Below are positions 9,616 to 20,491 of a stretch of DNA of 32,352 nucleotides, one piece after another. The notes under the pieces were generated by a model. That model was not told where the DNA came from, did not search any database, and was given only the letters and a program-made list of their open reading frames with translations. The stretch is taken from contig JAUPWI010000033.1 of NCBI GenBank assembly GCA_030916545.1, forward strand, positions 1 through 32,352, given 5' to 3'. The stretch's first letter is position 1; every line of letters begins with the position of its first letter. Source of the stretch: Patescibacteria group bacterium. Its GTDB lineage: Bacteria > Patescibacteriota > Minisyncoccia > Moranbacterales > UBA1568. A program made the translations under genes and the position numbers.

Positions 9616-9708
9616 AGTCTACGCGGTATCGGGCTGCAGATGATTGCCAAGAGAGCGTGAAACGTGGTATGGGAGAAGAGGAGTTCTTGGACAATCGAGG
9701 AGACAATC

Positions 9709-10302
9709 ATGAAGATGTTGAATGGGCTCGTTTCGGGTATGACCGAAAGAGAGGCGCTTGCCCGTGTGTTCGGGAAGCATATGGATTCGTTGTCTCCCCT
9801 CGTCGGGATTCCTTGCGGGTATGGAGCGCAAGACCTGAAGCTGATGTTCGCTATCTGGCTCGACGGTCTGACGGAGTTGCTGGAAGGAAGTCATTCCATG
9901 CCTCAGGTGGTATGCGATGATTGGCAGAGAAAGTATCTGGCCCGTTGGAAGCAGGAAAGAGTATCATCTCGGAGGGAGAATCAGCGTGTCTGGTCCGCGA
10001 TCAAGACCTTGTCCGATGAGGCTAAATGGATGCTCGGGTGGAGCAGGATGTTTCTTGAAGCGTTTTACGTGGAGCGCCTTCGTACCGTGTATCCTTCCGC
10101 GGCAGAAATCATCGCGCCGTGTCTCGTGGAATTGGCACTTCTTGCTGTCGTCGATCTTCTTCTTGCGCAACGTGCGGTATTCTTCTGCGCGTATGTTGAG
10201 CCGGAATTTCAAGCGAGTAGGAAGGCCTGGAAACAGGCGGAGCGGCGAGCGCGAAGGGCATGGGGGATGTCCCGCCATGATAGGCAGGTGAGCGTGCACT
10301 GA
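9709..10302 (+). CDS. Hypothetical protein
   Basis: Open frame; ATG at 9709 is preceded by AGGAG. No recognised family. Confidence 0.65.
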   Translation: MKMLNGLVSGMTEREALARVFGKHMDSLSPLVGIPCGYGAQDLKLMFAIWLDGLTELLEGSHSMPQVVCDDWQRKYLARWKQERVSSRRENQRVWSAIKTLSDEAKWMLGWSRMFLEAFYVERLRTVYPSAAEIIAPCLVELALLAVVDLLLAQRAVFFCAYVEPEFQASRKAWKQAERRARRAWGMSRHDRQVSVH

Positions 10303-10338
10303 GGTAATTTTCTGCGCGGGGGGGCGTCCTGCGGACTC

Positions 10339-10367
10339 TTGACAGATTTTGCTAGGCGTGGTATCTT
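10339..10367 (+). promoter_or_regulatory. Sigma70-type promoter: TTGACA-N17-TATCTT
   Basis: TTGACA at 10339-10344, 17-nt spacer, TATCTT at 10362-10367, upstream of the ORF at 10404. Confidence 0.7.
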
Positions 10368-10403
10368 CTGAATTCAAGTTCTTTACTTAGGGAAGGGAAA
10401 AAT

Positions 10404-10919
10404 ATGGAGGCAGCATCGTCTTTTGAAACAGGTGCTGCTTTCGCAGCGTTTTGTGTCAACTTCCGGTCTTTGCTGGAAAAATATGGACTTTGTCTCGAGG
10501 CGTCGGACTCGGATGCTCGGCCCAATTCGGACTGGATGTACCAAAACATGTTTGCTTTCTATGGAAGCGCCATGGAGACCTACTTTGAAAACCTGAAGTA
10601 TCGTGGCCTCAATTTGTCTCCCGAAACGCGTGAGCGGTGGCAGAACGGAGTCATGACCGCCGAACTTGGCGATCAGGATCGGCCCGGGGTTCTTCCGGAA
10701 GGCTGTCGGGCGTTTCTTGATTACGCGGGGAGGAGTTTTTTCCCCATCTTTTTCGGGAACGCTTTCGCAATCGGCAAGACTCAGATGTCAACGGACCGGA
10801 CTTTGGCACTGGTATTGACGGAATTGGCTCTCAAATCCCTTGCTGCCCTTTTCGCTCGGGAAGTAGCAGCGTTCCTTCCGGTATCTTCCGATATGCAGCA
10901 GCATGTCGTTTTGCACTGA
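10404..10919 (+). CDS. Hypothetical protein, possible paralog of the ORF at 9709-10302
   Basis: 171 aa ORF flanked by a strong promoter and a Rho-independent terminator. C-terminal [26 protein letters not shown] resembles IIAPCLVELALLAVVDLLLAQRAVFF of the upstream ORF. Confidence 0.7.
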   Translation: MEAASSFETGAAFAAFCVNFRSLLEKYGLCLEASDSDARPNSDWMYQNMFAFYGSAMETYFENLKYRGLNLSPETRERWQNGVMTAELGDQDRPGVLPEGCRAFLDYAGRSFFPIFFGNAFAIGKTQMSTDRTLALVLTELALKSLAALFAREVAAFLPVSSDMQQHVVLH

Positions 10920-10941
10920 AGATACGTGTGCTGTTTTTTTT

Positions 10942-10979
10942 GGCACTGGCTGGTAGTATCGGCCGGTGCCTCTTTTTTT
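10942..10979 (+). terminator. Rho-independent terminator
   Basis: GGCACTGGC(10942-10950)/GCCGGTGCC(10962-10970) stem followed by TCTTTTTTT. Confidence 0.85.
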
Positions 10980-11004
10980 GTCCGATTTCCGAAGCGTTCC
11001 GGGG

Positions 11005-11033
11005 TTGACTGAAATCGGGAAAATCGGTATACT
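11005..11033 (+). promoter_or_regulatory. Sigma70-type promoter: TTGACT-N17-TATACT upstream of typA
   Basis: TTGACT at 11005-11010, 17-nt spacer, TATACT at 11028-11033. Confidence 0.75.
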
Positions 11034-11104
11034 CATTTTGATAGAGAGCGGTGACGCCTCTTTTTTTGACCTTCACCTCCTTATTTTTTTGACGGGAAAT
11101 ATCT

Positions 11105-12901
<1,797 letters not shown>

Positions 12902-12938
12902 AGGGGGGAGAAAAAATATCGCAGTCTGGGAAATTACG

Positions 12939-12969
12939 AACCGCCACGACCTTCTGTCGGGCGGTTTTT
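12939..12969 (+). terminator. Rho-independent terminator downstream of typA
   Basis: AACCGCC-(A)-CGAC CTTCT GTCG-GGCGGTT stem-loop followed by TTT. Confidence 0.85.
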
Positions 12970-13075
12970 CCGATTCATCCGGGCGGGGGAAGAGGCTTGT
13001 GGAGAAGGCTTCCGGTCTACCCGAATAATCCGAAACCATGTATACTGTCGGGGTAACCAGTGAAACTGAAAAAAT

Positions 13076-13912
13076 ATGGAAGAGAAGTGGGAGGATGTGG
13101 ACGATGCGGTTGAATCGAAGTCGACCAGCAAGGATGCTTTGACGATAGCAGGAGCGATACTCCTCGGGTGTTTGATCATTTCGGGTACCTTGGCCTATGT
13201 CTCCGCTCGGGGAGTGAAGACCATCGGACAGGCCGGATCAGCGACCGCGGATCAGGCCGCCAAGCAGCCGGATGCGGTGAAGGTGGATCTGAATCAGATC
13301 AAAGCGCTTTTTACGGATAAGAATATCATGTTCGGTAAGAAGGACAGTAAGGTGTTGTTCGTGGAATTCAGCGACCCGAGCTGCCCGTTCTGCCACGTGG
13401 CTGCCGGGAAGAATCCGGAGCTGAACAAGCAGGCCGGCGCGCAGTTCACGATGGAGAAGGATGGCGGCACGTATTTGCCACCGGTTCCGGAAATGAAGAA
13501 GCTGGTCGATTCCGGAAAGGCGGCGTTCGTCTGGTTGTACGCGAACGGGCATGGCAACGGGGAGCTGGCTACCAAGGCTTTGTATTGCGCCAAGGAAAAA
13601 GGGAAGTTTTGGGAGGTGCATGATCTCCTGATGTCGGCTGCTGGGTATGATCTCGTGAACAATACGGTGAAGAATGATACTGCCAAGGCTGGTGAAATGG
13701 CCGATTTCCTGAAGAGCGCGACCAAGGCTGATGACATGAAGAAATGTCTTGAAAGCGGAAAATACGATGACCGTATCGCTGGTGATATGGCGATTGCGCA
13801 GCAGATCGGTTTCAAGGGGACGCCGAGCTTTTTCGTCAATACGACGAATTTCGCCGGAGCATACAGCTACAAGGATATGGCTTCAGCAGTGGAAGAGGCT
13901 CTGAAGAAATAG
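13076..13912 (+). CDS. Membrane-anchored DsbA-like thioredoxin-fold oxidoreductase
   Basis: N-terminal TM (ALTIAGAILLGCLIISGTLAYV), VLFVEFSDPSCPFCHVAAG (CPFC active site), FKGTPSFFVNTTNFAGAYSYKDM (cis-Pro loop). Confidence 0.9.
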   Translation: MEEKWEDVDDAVESKSTSKDALTIAGAILLGCLIISGTLAYVSARGVKTIGQAGSATADQAAKQPDAVKVDLNQIKALFTDKNIMFGKKDSKVLFVEFSDPSCPFCHVAAGKNPELNKQAGAQFTMEKDGGTYLPPVPEMKKLVDSGKAAFVWLYANGHGNGELATKALYCAKEKGKFWEVHDLLMSAAGYDLVNNTVKNDTAKAGEMADFLKSATKADDMKKCLESGKYDDRIAGDMAIAQQIGFKGTPSFFVNTTNFAGAYSYKDMASAVEEALKK

Positions 13913-13948
13913 TCCGCCTTCCGGGTAGCCGGTATCGGTCAAAAAAAA

Positions 13949-13979
13949 CGCCCCGACGGAATTGCGGGGCGGTTTTTTT
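13949..13979. terminator. Bidirectional intrinsic terminator between convergent genes
   Basis: CGCCCCG(13949-13955)/CGGGGCG(13965-13971) stem, A-run on the 5' side and T-run on the 3' side. Confidence 0.85.
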
Positions 13980-14931
13980 ATTTCTTTTTCCGTCGCTTAT
14001 CGTGGAATGTCCGGTGTATCTCCTTGAGATGTTCATCGGTGACGTGAGTGTAGATCTGCGTCGTGGTGATGGAGGCATGTCCGAGCATCGCCTGGACGCT
14101 TCGGATATCCGCTCCGTTGGCAAGGAGATCGGTCGCGAAGGTATGTCGGAGCGTATGTGGATGGACATCCTTGATGATACCGGCCTTGGTGGCGGAATAC
14201 TTGACGATGCGCTCGATGCTGCGGGGTGTCAGGCGGAGACTTTCTCGACCGCCGTCGCCAGGCTTTTGTGTGGATGAGAGAGCGATGAACAGGGCCGGGT
14301 CGGTGTCCGTCCGTTTGCTCAAATACCGTTCCAGTGCTCCTTTGGCGGAAGGAGAAATGAAGACGATGCGGAGTTTGTCTCCTTTGCCACGGATGGAAAA
14401 TTCCTCTTTGGTGAGATCAATGTGTTGACGATCGAGATGGGTGAGTTCTGAGACCCGGAGTCCGGCGGAAAAGAGCAGTTCAAGTATCGCCCGATCGCGA
14501 AGTGAACGGAGCGTGGAGCCGGCCGTCGCCAGGATAAGGCGTTCTATTTCGTCTGGTTCCAGGAAGTCTACCTGACGTATCGGCGTACGACCGACCTCGA
14601 TCTTTTCCGGAGGGAGTGTCTCTATATCCTGTTTGGTGAGGAATCGGAGAAAGGAACGCAGGACGACCGCGTGGTGGCTCTGAGTGTTTTTTTTCAGGGT
14701 ATTTCCCAGTCGGGTCTCCCTTCGGTTCAAGGCGAGCCGGTATTCATGGACGATATCGTACGTGATATCTTCCGGTCTTGTGAGTTGGGTCGTTCGGATG
14801 AACCGGTTCAGGCAATGGGCATAATTTTCCAGGGTCCGAGCGGAACGCCCGAGTTCGATTTCCAGGTGGTCCAGGAAGCGTTTTATTTGTTTTTCGAGTG
14901 GGGTAGAGGGCTTTCGGAAGAGCGCGTCCAT
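13978..14931 (-). CDS. Xer-family tyrosine recombinase
   Basis: LELLFSAGLRVSELTHLDRQHIDL, HPHTLRHTFATDLLANGADIRSVQAMLGHASITTTQIYTHVTDEHLKEIH; contains the R...HxxR...H...Y catalytic set and the SAM-like N-terminal domain. Confidence 0.94.
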   Translation of the reverse strand: MDALFRKPSTPLEKQIKRFLDHLEIELGRSARTLENYAHCLNRFIRTTQLTRPEDITYDIVHEYRLALNRRETRLGNTLKKNTQSHHAVVLRSFLRFLTKQDIETLPPEKIEVGRTPIRQVDFLEPDEIERLILATAGSTLRSLRDRAILELLFSAGLRVSELTHLDRQHIDLTKEEFSIRGKGDKLRIVFISPSAKGALERYLSKRTDTDPALFIALSSTQKPGDGGRESLRLTPRSIERIVKYSATKAGIIKDVHPHTLRHTFATDLLANGADIRSVQAMLGHASITTTQIYTHVTDEHLKEIHRTFHDKRRKKK

Positions 14932-15047
14932 AGGATTGGGAAGAGAAAGGCGGATTTCGTCGGATTCAAAGCAGCAGCTGCTGTTCGCGTGAGGTATCTA
15001 TATCAGACAGTATACCGCGGGAGAAGCGCTTCCTGAAGTCTGAGGGG

Positions 15048-15056
15048 TTATCCACA
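15048..15056 (+). other. Single consensus DnaA box TTATCCACA
   Basis: Exact TTATCCACA in the intergenic region between the xer gene and the LysM-CHAP gene. Confidence 0.4.
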
Positions 15057-15107
15057 GACTAAATGCATTATTAAAGCCAAAAAACGGGAATATGTTCGGA
15101 TTTTTGA

Positions 15108-15136
15108 TTGACGCGAAACGGGAGCTGGGATAGAAT
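15108..15136 (+). promoter_or_regulatory. Sigma70-type promoter: TTGACG-N17-TAGAAT
   Basis: TTGACG at 15108-15113, 17-nt spacer, TAGAAT at 15131-15136, upstream of the ORF at 15167. Confidence 0.7.
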
Positions 15137-15166
15137 CTGCTGTGTAATTCTTAGGGAAAAAGCCCC

Positions 15167-16510
15167 ATGTCGCTTCCGATACCCGAGGGGGGTATCTGGC
15201 TGGCTCAGGCTGGTTCCAAGGAAAGGAAAACGAGTATTCGTTTCCCGACATTCTTCAGGAGGAAGACCGAAAATGATGAACCGGCGGACGGGTGTGACGC
15301 GGTTGATCATGAGCCGGCAAGTCTCGCGGACTTGCTGTCCCGTCTGCATACGAAAATCCATCATGGACAATCGAAAGCGTTGATCTGCATCAAGGAGGCA
15401 TCCGGATACCGGGTAGTGCACTGGTTTCGGAATTACGCAGCGTTTTCAGTCGTCGCCTCGAGCGCGTTGCTCGTTTCCGCGACGAATTTCGCTCATGGGA
15501 AGGATGTCGATTCATTGCTGTTCGGATATGCCGATGGCGCGGAAACGGCGGATGCCAGCGGGGATATCCCTGTCCGCAGAGCCGCGCAGGTTGGAGCGAA
15601 AGAGAATCTGTCACTGGTGCCGTTGGCGGCGGTAAGTCTGAACGCGGATCCGGACCAGAAAGACGACGCGACGCTTTTCGATATGGATGGCGTTTCTCTT
15701 CAGAATCAGATCGTGCTCTCCTCGCAAGCCGGAGGTCACCTGGCAATGGCGAAGGATCCAGAGGAAGACGGCGGGGTGAAGATCTATACGGTAGCTTCGG
15801 GCGACACCGTGAGCGGTATTGCGGCCAAGTACGGTATCACCTCGAATACGATCCTGTGGGCGAACGATCTCGATAATCCGGATGAGATCAAGCCGGGGGA
15901 TCAAATCTTCATCCTGCCGGTCGCCGGTCTTTCATACGTTGTCCAGTCGGGGGATACGATCGATTCGGTAGCGTCGAAGTATAAGGCGGACAGAGAAAAG
16001 ATCATCGCATTCAACAGCCTTCCGGCCAATGGGGAGCTTGCGATCGGAGATTCCTTGATCATTCCTGATGGGCAGAAGGAGGTTGTCGCATCGGGTTCGC
16101 TGGCGACCTCGGGGAGTCTTTCCCGGAGGCAGTACGCGACGACTGGTGGCGGTACGGCGACGGATATCTCGGGATCCCGAGTACTTGATGGACGCGCGGG
16201 GACGGGGCATCGGTTCCCGTACGGGTGGTGTACCTGGTATGTCGCTCAGAAACGCTATGTTCCTTGGGGAGGGAATGCCGGTACCTGGCTCTACAACGCG
16301 AAGTCTCTCGGATATAAGACGGGGAGGAAGCCTCAGCCGGGAGCCATCATGGTGACAACCGAGAATCGGTACTATGGTCACGTCGCCCTGGTCGAGAAGG
16401 TGAATGGCGACACGATCACGGTGAGCGAGATGAACTATGTTCGATGGGGGAAAACGAGCCGGAGGACCCTCTCAGCCTCGAGCCGGGCGATCAAGGGTTT
16501 CATTTATTGA
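15167..16510 (+). CDS. Secreted/anchored peptidoglycan hydrolase with two LysM repeats and a C-terminal CHAP domain
   Basis: LysM1 KIYTVASGDTVSGIAAKYGITSNTILWANDL...IKPGDQIFIL; LysM2 LSYVVQSGDTIDSVASKYKADREKIIAFNSL...LAIGDSLIIP; CHAP PYGWCTWYVAQKR...GAIMVT...GHVALVEKVNGDTITVSEMNY. Confidence 0.93.
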   Translation: MSLPIPEGGIWLAQAGSKERKTSIRFPTFFRRKTENDEPADGCDAVDHEPASLADLLSRLHTKIHHGQSKALICIKEASGYRVVHWFRNYAAFSVVASSALLVSATNFAHGKDVDSLLFGYADGAETADASGDIPVRRAAQVGAKENLSLVPLAAVSLNADPDQKDDATLFDMDGVSLQNQIVLSSQAGGHLAMAKDPEEDGGVKIYTVASGDTVSGIAAKYGITSNTILWANDLDNPDEIKPGDQIFILPVAGLSYVVQSGDTIDSVASKYKADREKIIAFNSLPANGELAIGDSLIIPDGQKEVVASGSLATSGSLSRRQYATTGGGTATDISGSRVLDGRAGTGHRFPYGWCTWYVAQKRYVPWGGNAGTWLYNAKSLGYKTGRKPQPGAIMVTTENRYYGHVALVEKVNGDTITVSEMNYVRWGKTSRRTLSASSRAIKGFIY

Positions 16511-16550
16511 TTCGACCGTATCTTCGATGATATATTCCTCTCTGTCCGCG

Positions 16551-16596
16551 AAAGAACGCGCGTGATTCGTCCGGGTCATCGCCGTTCTTTTTTTTT
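16551..16596 (+). terminator. Putative intrinsic terminator
   Basis: AAAGAACG(16551-16558)/CGTTCTTT(16583-16590) stem with a large loop, followed by a T-run. Confidence 0.5.
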
Positions 16597-16632
16597 CATT
16601 TCCTTTGGGGTATACTGTGGAGGGAATCGTCT

Positions 16633-18732
16633 ATGGGAAGAAACAAAAAGATATTCATATTTTTTGGGGCGGTGTTTTTTTTGTGCGCCGTTTTTTGGTT
16701 GGTGCCGGACATTGGTCTAGCCGCTGATTCGGGTGAGAATGAAGGTGGTTTTTTTGCTCCCGTGTCGAATGCTATTAAGGGGGCGATCGCCTGGGTTCTT
16801 TATAAGATTTTCACGGTGTTCGTCTGGCTGGCCGCGGCAGCGATCGCGCTGTTCAGCTTCGCGATCAATGCCGATTTGATTTCTGGGCCGACCGGACTCC
16901 TGAATCAGCCGGAAATCTACGAGCTCTGGAAATTCGTCCGTGATTTCTGCAATATCTTCTTCATCCTGATGCTCCTGATCGGGGCCTTCTCGATGGTGTT
17001 TCAGCTCTCGAGCTACAATGCCAAGAAGACGCTCCTTAGCATCATCCTTGCGGCGCTGTTCGTGAATTTCAGCTTTCCGCTTTCCCGGGTATTGATCGAT
17101 GTCTCGAATGTCCCGACGTACTTCTTCGCCCAGCAGATAATGGGATCGAGCGGCGGCAGTTCGGTTTCCGAGGCGGTGAGTGCGTCCTTCGTGAGCGCGA
17201 CGGGTATGGAGAAGCTCTTGTTGGGGGATAAGGGAGACGACGCGGAGGTATCGACCCTGATCGTGGCCATCGTTTTCATCTTCATGTTTGCCGTGGCACT
17301 GTGCATCCTCGCGGTATTGTTCGTGATCCGGGTGGTTTCATTGACCGTACTCGTGATTTTCTCGCCGGTCGGATTCATGAAATTCATGCCTGGTGTCAGC
17401 GGCTATGCCGATGAATGGTGGAAAAAATTGGTCGGAAACCTGATATTCGCGCCGGCCGCCATGCTGATGCTGCTTGTATCGGTCCGTTTCGCCAATGTTT
17501 TCCAAACGTACAACACGACGCTTACCGGTGAGGCATCCACGGTGTCGGGAGATCCGGGATTGACACAGATATTCAGCGTCATGATGAAATCCGCCATTCC
17601 CATCATTCTCATCATGATGACCATTTCCGTCGCTCTGAGTTCCAAGGTAGCCGGAGTGGGCATCGCCAAGAAAGTGAATGACAAGATGATGGGCTGGGGG
17701 AAGAAAGCCTCTCTTTTGGCAGCCGGGGGTCTTGCGGGAGCTGGAATGTACTTGGGTGGACGCAAGGCCAAGGGCGCCGCGCTTGGGTGGAAGGAAAGAT
17801 ATATCGATAAGACCTGGCTTTCCGCGAAGACAAGAGAATCACGACGGAAAGACAAGGAAGAGGAGTGGAAGGGATATGGTCGCGGCGGCGCGGATGGTCG
17901 GAAAGCCGCCCTGGAAACCATTCAGAATCGGAAGATCTTCGATGCGGTCAAGGATAATAAGGATCGGAATACCAGCAATTCTGAGTTGTTGAAAAACTTG
18001 AATGAGGGTGATCCGGTAAAGGCCGCCGCCGCCGCACTTTCCTTGTCCGAGAATAAGGCGATTTCTAATCCGGAGGACCTTCAGAAGGCGACGAAGGCCT
18101 TAGAGGTCTTTGGAAAGAATGCTCCGCGTGAGACGAGCAAGCTGCTTGAAAACGCCCGATCGGGAGCATTCAGAATGAAAGCCGGAGAAATCGGGGATCT
18201 GTTGAATAGCGAGACGTTCGCGCAGCGTGATGCGAACGGCCAGGCGATGAAGAACGCCGATGGGAGCTATGTCATCGATACGAGTTCGAATCTGTATCGG
18301 GATTTCTCCTCCAAGATGCGCAGTGAAGGCCAGATCAAGTCTTTTGCGGATTATCAAATCCAAGGAGAAATGGCCCGTGTGGCGGCGACCGGCGCGGCTC
18401 CGGACGAGGCGAAGATCCGGAAGGACATCTACAACGATACGATCGGCAAGCTTTCATCGATCGATCTGGCGAAGCAGGGCAGTATTCATGATGCCGTAGG
18501 GTCGGACAAGGAATTGGCGAATTATATGAAAGAGTACGCCAAGAACAGGAAGAATTACGAGAAGACGATGGAGAGGATGTCAGCGGTCGATCAGGCCAAA
18601 GGGATTGACGCCGAGATTACGCCGACTGGGACAGCCGATTCCGCTGATGCGGATTCCGCTTCCGCGGCAGCCGCGCAGAGTCAGAGAGAGAAGCTCCGTG
18701 AGGTCGGACGACGGAATAATCGTCGAGCCTAA
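16633..18732 (+). CDS. VirB6/TrbL-like polytopic membrane protein with a long charged C-terminal tail
   Basis: Signal/TM N-terminus, about 6 TM segments including a VVSLTVLVIFSPVGFMKFMPGVSGYADEWWKKLVGNLIFAPAAMLMLL block typical of VirB6/TrbL-like proteins, then about 330 aa of soluble Lys/Ala/Glu-rich tail. Confidence 0.75.
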   Translation: MGRNKKIFIFFGAVFFLCAVFWLVPDIGLAADSGENEGGFFAPVSNAIKGAIAWVLYKIFTVFVWLAAAAIALFSFAINADLISGPTGLLNQPEIYELWKFVRDFCNIFFILMLLIGAFSMVFQLSSYNAKKTLLSIILAALFVNFSFPLSRVLIDVSNVPTYFFAQQIMGSSGGSSVSEAVSASFVSATGMEKLLLGDKGDDAEVSTLIVAIVFIFMFAVALCILAVLFVIRVVSLTVLVIFSPVGFMKFMPGVSGYADEWWKKLVGNLIFAPAAMLMLLVSVRFANVFQTYNTTLTGEASTVSGDPGLTQIFSVMMKSAIPIILIMMTISVALSSKVAGVGIAKKVNDKMMGWGKKASLLAAGGLAGAGMYLGGRKAKGAALGWKERYIDKTWLSAKTRESRRKDKEEEWKGYGRGGADGRKAALETIQNRKIFDAVKDNKDRNTSNSELLKNLNEGDPVKAAAAALSLSENKAISNPEDLQKATKALEVFGKNAPRETSKLLENARSGAFRMKAGEIGDLLNSETFAQRDANGQAMKNADGSYVIDTSSNLYRDFSSKMRSEGQIKSFADYQIQGEMARVAATGAAPDEAKIRKDIYNDTIGKLSSIDLAKQGSIHDAVGSDKELANYMKEYAKNRKNYEKTMERMSAVDQAKGIDAEITPTGTADSADADSASAAAAQSQREKLREVGRRNNRRA

Positions 18733-18747
18733 TCTTTTTCGAACGTT

Positions 18748-19980
18748 ATGCCAATCGAACTTCCGAATGAATTCTATCCCTTGCTGGCGGATTATGATCC
18801 GTCGGACCTTCAATCATATCGATCGGTATGGATGGCCTTTCGGGAACTTCCGGAGTTTTCTCGGAATCTTCTCACATCGGATGAGCTGCCGCTTGCCCTC
18901 AGGGATCTCTCCATAAAGTTCGACTTCGCTCAGTCGACGACGATGTTCGTTTCGGTGATGGTCAGGAAAATGATTTTTCGGGAGTGGGATGAAGAGCGGT
19001 CTCGGGCGGAATTGGTCGCCTGGTGCCAGGAGTTCGATCCGAAGAACGCCGCTCGCTCCACGGAAATATTTTCGGCAGTAAAGAGTGATATCCTGACGAT
19101 CATTCCGCGGGAAGAAGGGAAACCGGCGGAAGCGGAAAAACGCGTGACGGTGCAGATGACCCTTTTGGAAGCGCTCTCCCGGTATCCGCAGCTCGGACAA
19201 CAGACGATCACTGAAACACGCATCAAGCTGAAGACCAGTGTCGATCTGGTGCGTGGGTCATTGATAAACTGGCTGAAATGCTATCGCGAGGAGCTCGGTG
19301 TCGGGTATCATGACGCGATGCTGCGAGGGCAATTCCTTTTCCGCTCGCAGAACGGGATCAGGTTGACGGATGAGGAGCACGGACGAATCGGACTCATCCT
19401 TCGTTCCATCGAAGATCGGGAAGCGGTCGAAATCGATACGGAACACCAGACACTTCTCTTTCCTCCGTATTCCGGCCCTCAGAGTCCTCAGTCTGAACGG
19501 AAAGAAACTCCGGTATCGGAAGCTTCTGTGTCGGGAGTATTTCCTGTGGCGAAGGTCGCGGCGATGGAGGCTGGATCAGCACCATCTTCTGAGATTTCGC
19601 GGGCGGAAGTACGGAATCAGACCCTTGGTGAAACCGGATCCATGCATGTGTTGAGCGGTACCCGGTTTTCTCCGTCGAATCAGACCCTCGGAACGCTGCA
19701 TTTCTCCTCGAAACATGTACTTCCCGTGGAAAAGGAAATACGACCCGGGAGTGAGCCGTCGGGGAATGCCCTGAGCGCAGGGAATTTGTCATCGTCAGGA
19801 GGACCGGAGACTCCGAGTCAGGCTGTTCCTTCCGGTGCCGGACTGCCTGTTTTGGATCCTGCAATTCCGGATAGGGTCATCCGTCCGACGCCAGCGCCGA
19901 AGCGGGATGTGAACCTGAATTATATTCCGAAACCTTTCCGTATCGATCCGACCAAACGCGAACTGCCGGAGAAAGAATGA
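18748..19980 (+). CDS. Hypothetical cytosolic protein of the T4SS-like cluster; helical N-terminal half, Pro/Ser-rich low-complexity C-terminal half
   Basis: 410 aa ORF between VirB6-like and PrgI genes with short spacing; no recognised domain. Confidence 0.75.
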   Translation: MPIELPNEFYPLLADYDPSDLQSYRSVWMAFRELPEFSRNLLTSDELPLALRDLSIKFDFAQSTTMFVSVMVRKMIFREWDEERSRAELVAWCQEFDPKNAARSTEIFSAVKSDILTIIPREEGKPAEAEKRVTVQMTLLEALSRYPQLGQQTITETRIKLKTSVDLVRGSLINWLKCYREELGVGYHDAMLRGQFLFRSQNGIRLTDEEHGRIGLILRSIEDREAVEIDTEHQTLLFPPYSGPQSPQSERKETPVSEASVSGVFPVAKVAAMEAGSAPSSEISRAEVRNQTLGETGSMHVLSGTRFSPSNQTLGTLHFSSKHVLPVEKEIRPGSEPSGNALSAGNLSSSGGPETPSQAVPSGAGLPVLDPAIPDRVIRPTPAPKRDVNLNYIPKPFRIDPTKRELPEKE

Positions 19981-20016
19981 TAAGCTCATTCCGTGGTATA
20001 CTTTTCTTGAGTCCGT

Positions 20017-20436
20017 ATGATGCAATCATCAGTCCCGCAATACATCGATGTCGAAGACAAGATCGTCGGACCATTCACTTGGAAGCATATCGGTTGGCTT
20101 TTGGGGATGTGCGCGGTGCTTTTGGTCATGTATACGGCTTTCGATTTCCAGCTTTTTCTGATCGCTGGCGGGCCGACGGCGCTGACTTTTCTCGCTTTCG
20201 CGTTTTACCGGCCGTCCGGTATGCCGATGGTGAAATTCGTCTTCCACGGCCTTTTCTTTCTCTTCCGTCCAAAAGTGTCCGTATGGGAACGGCCCGTGCA
20301 TGTATCGAATACGCCGACGGCGGTGATGAAGCGTCCTGGATCAGCCGTGGTCGAATCAGCCAGCGGGTCGCGCGAGATTACCGAGGAAAAACTCAGGGCC
20401 CTCGCCGCCGTTCTTGATCGCCGGGGGAGCAGATGA
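20017..20436 (+). CDS. PrgI family protein
   Basis: SVPQYIDVEDKIVGPFTWKHIGWLLGMCAVLLVMY...LTFLAFAFYRPSGMPMVKFVFHGLFFLFRPKVSVWER, the typical PrgI pattern in conjugation-type systems. Confidence 0.88.
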   Translation: MMQSSVPQYIDVEDKIVGPFTWKHIGWLLGMCAVLLVMYTAFDFQLFLIAGGPTALTFLAFAFYRPSGMPMVKFVFHGLFFLFRPKVSVWERPVHVSNTPTAVMKRPGSAVVESASGSREITEEKLRALAAVLDRRGSR

Positions 20437-20491
20437 TCATCGGAAGAAGGTCTTTGGGCGAGGGGAATTAATATCGGAAAGTAGGAATGAC

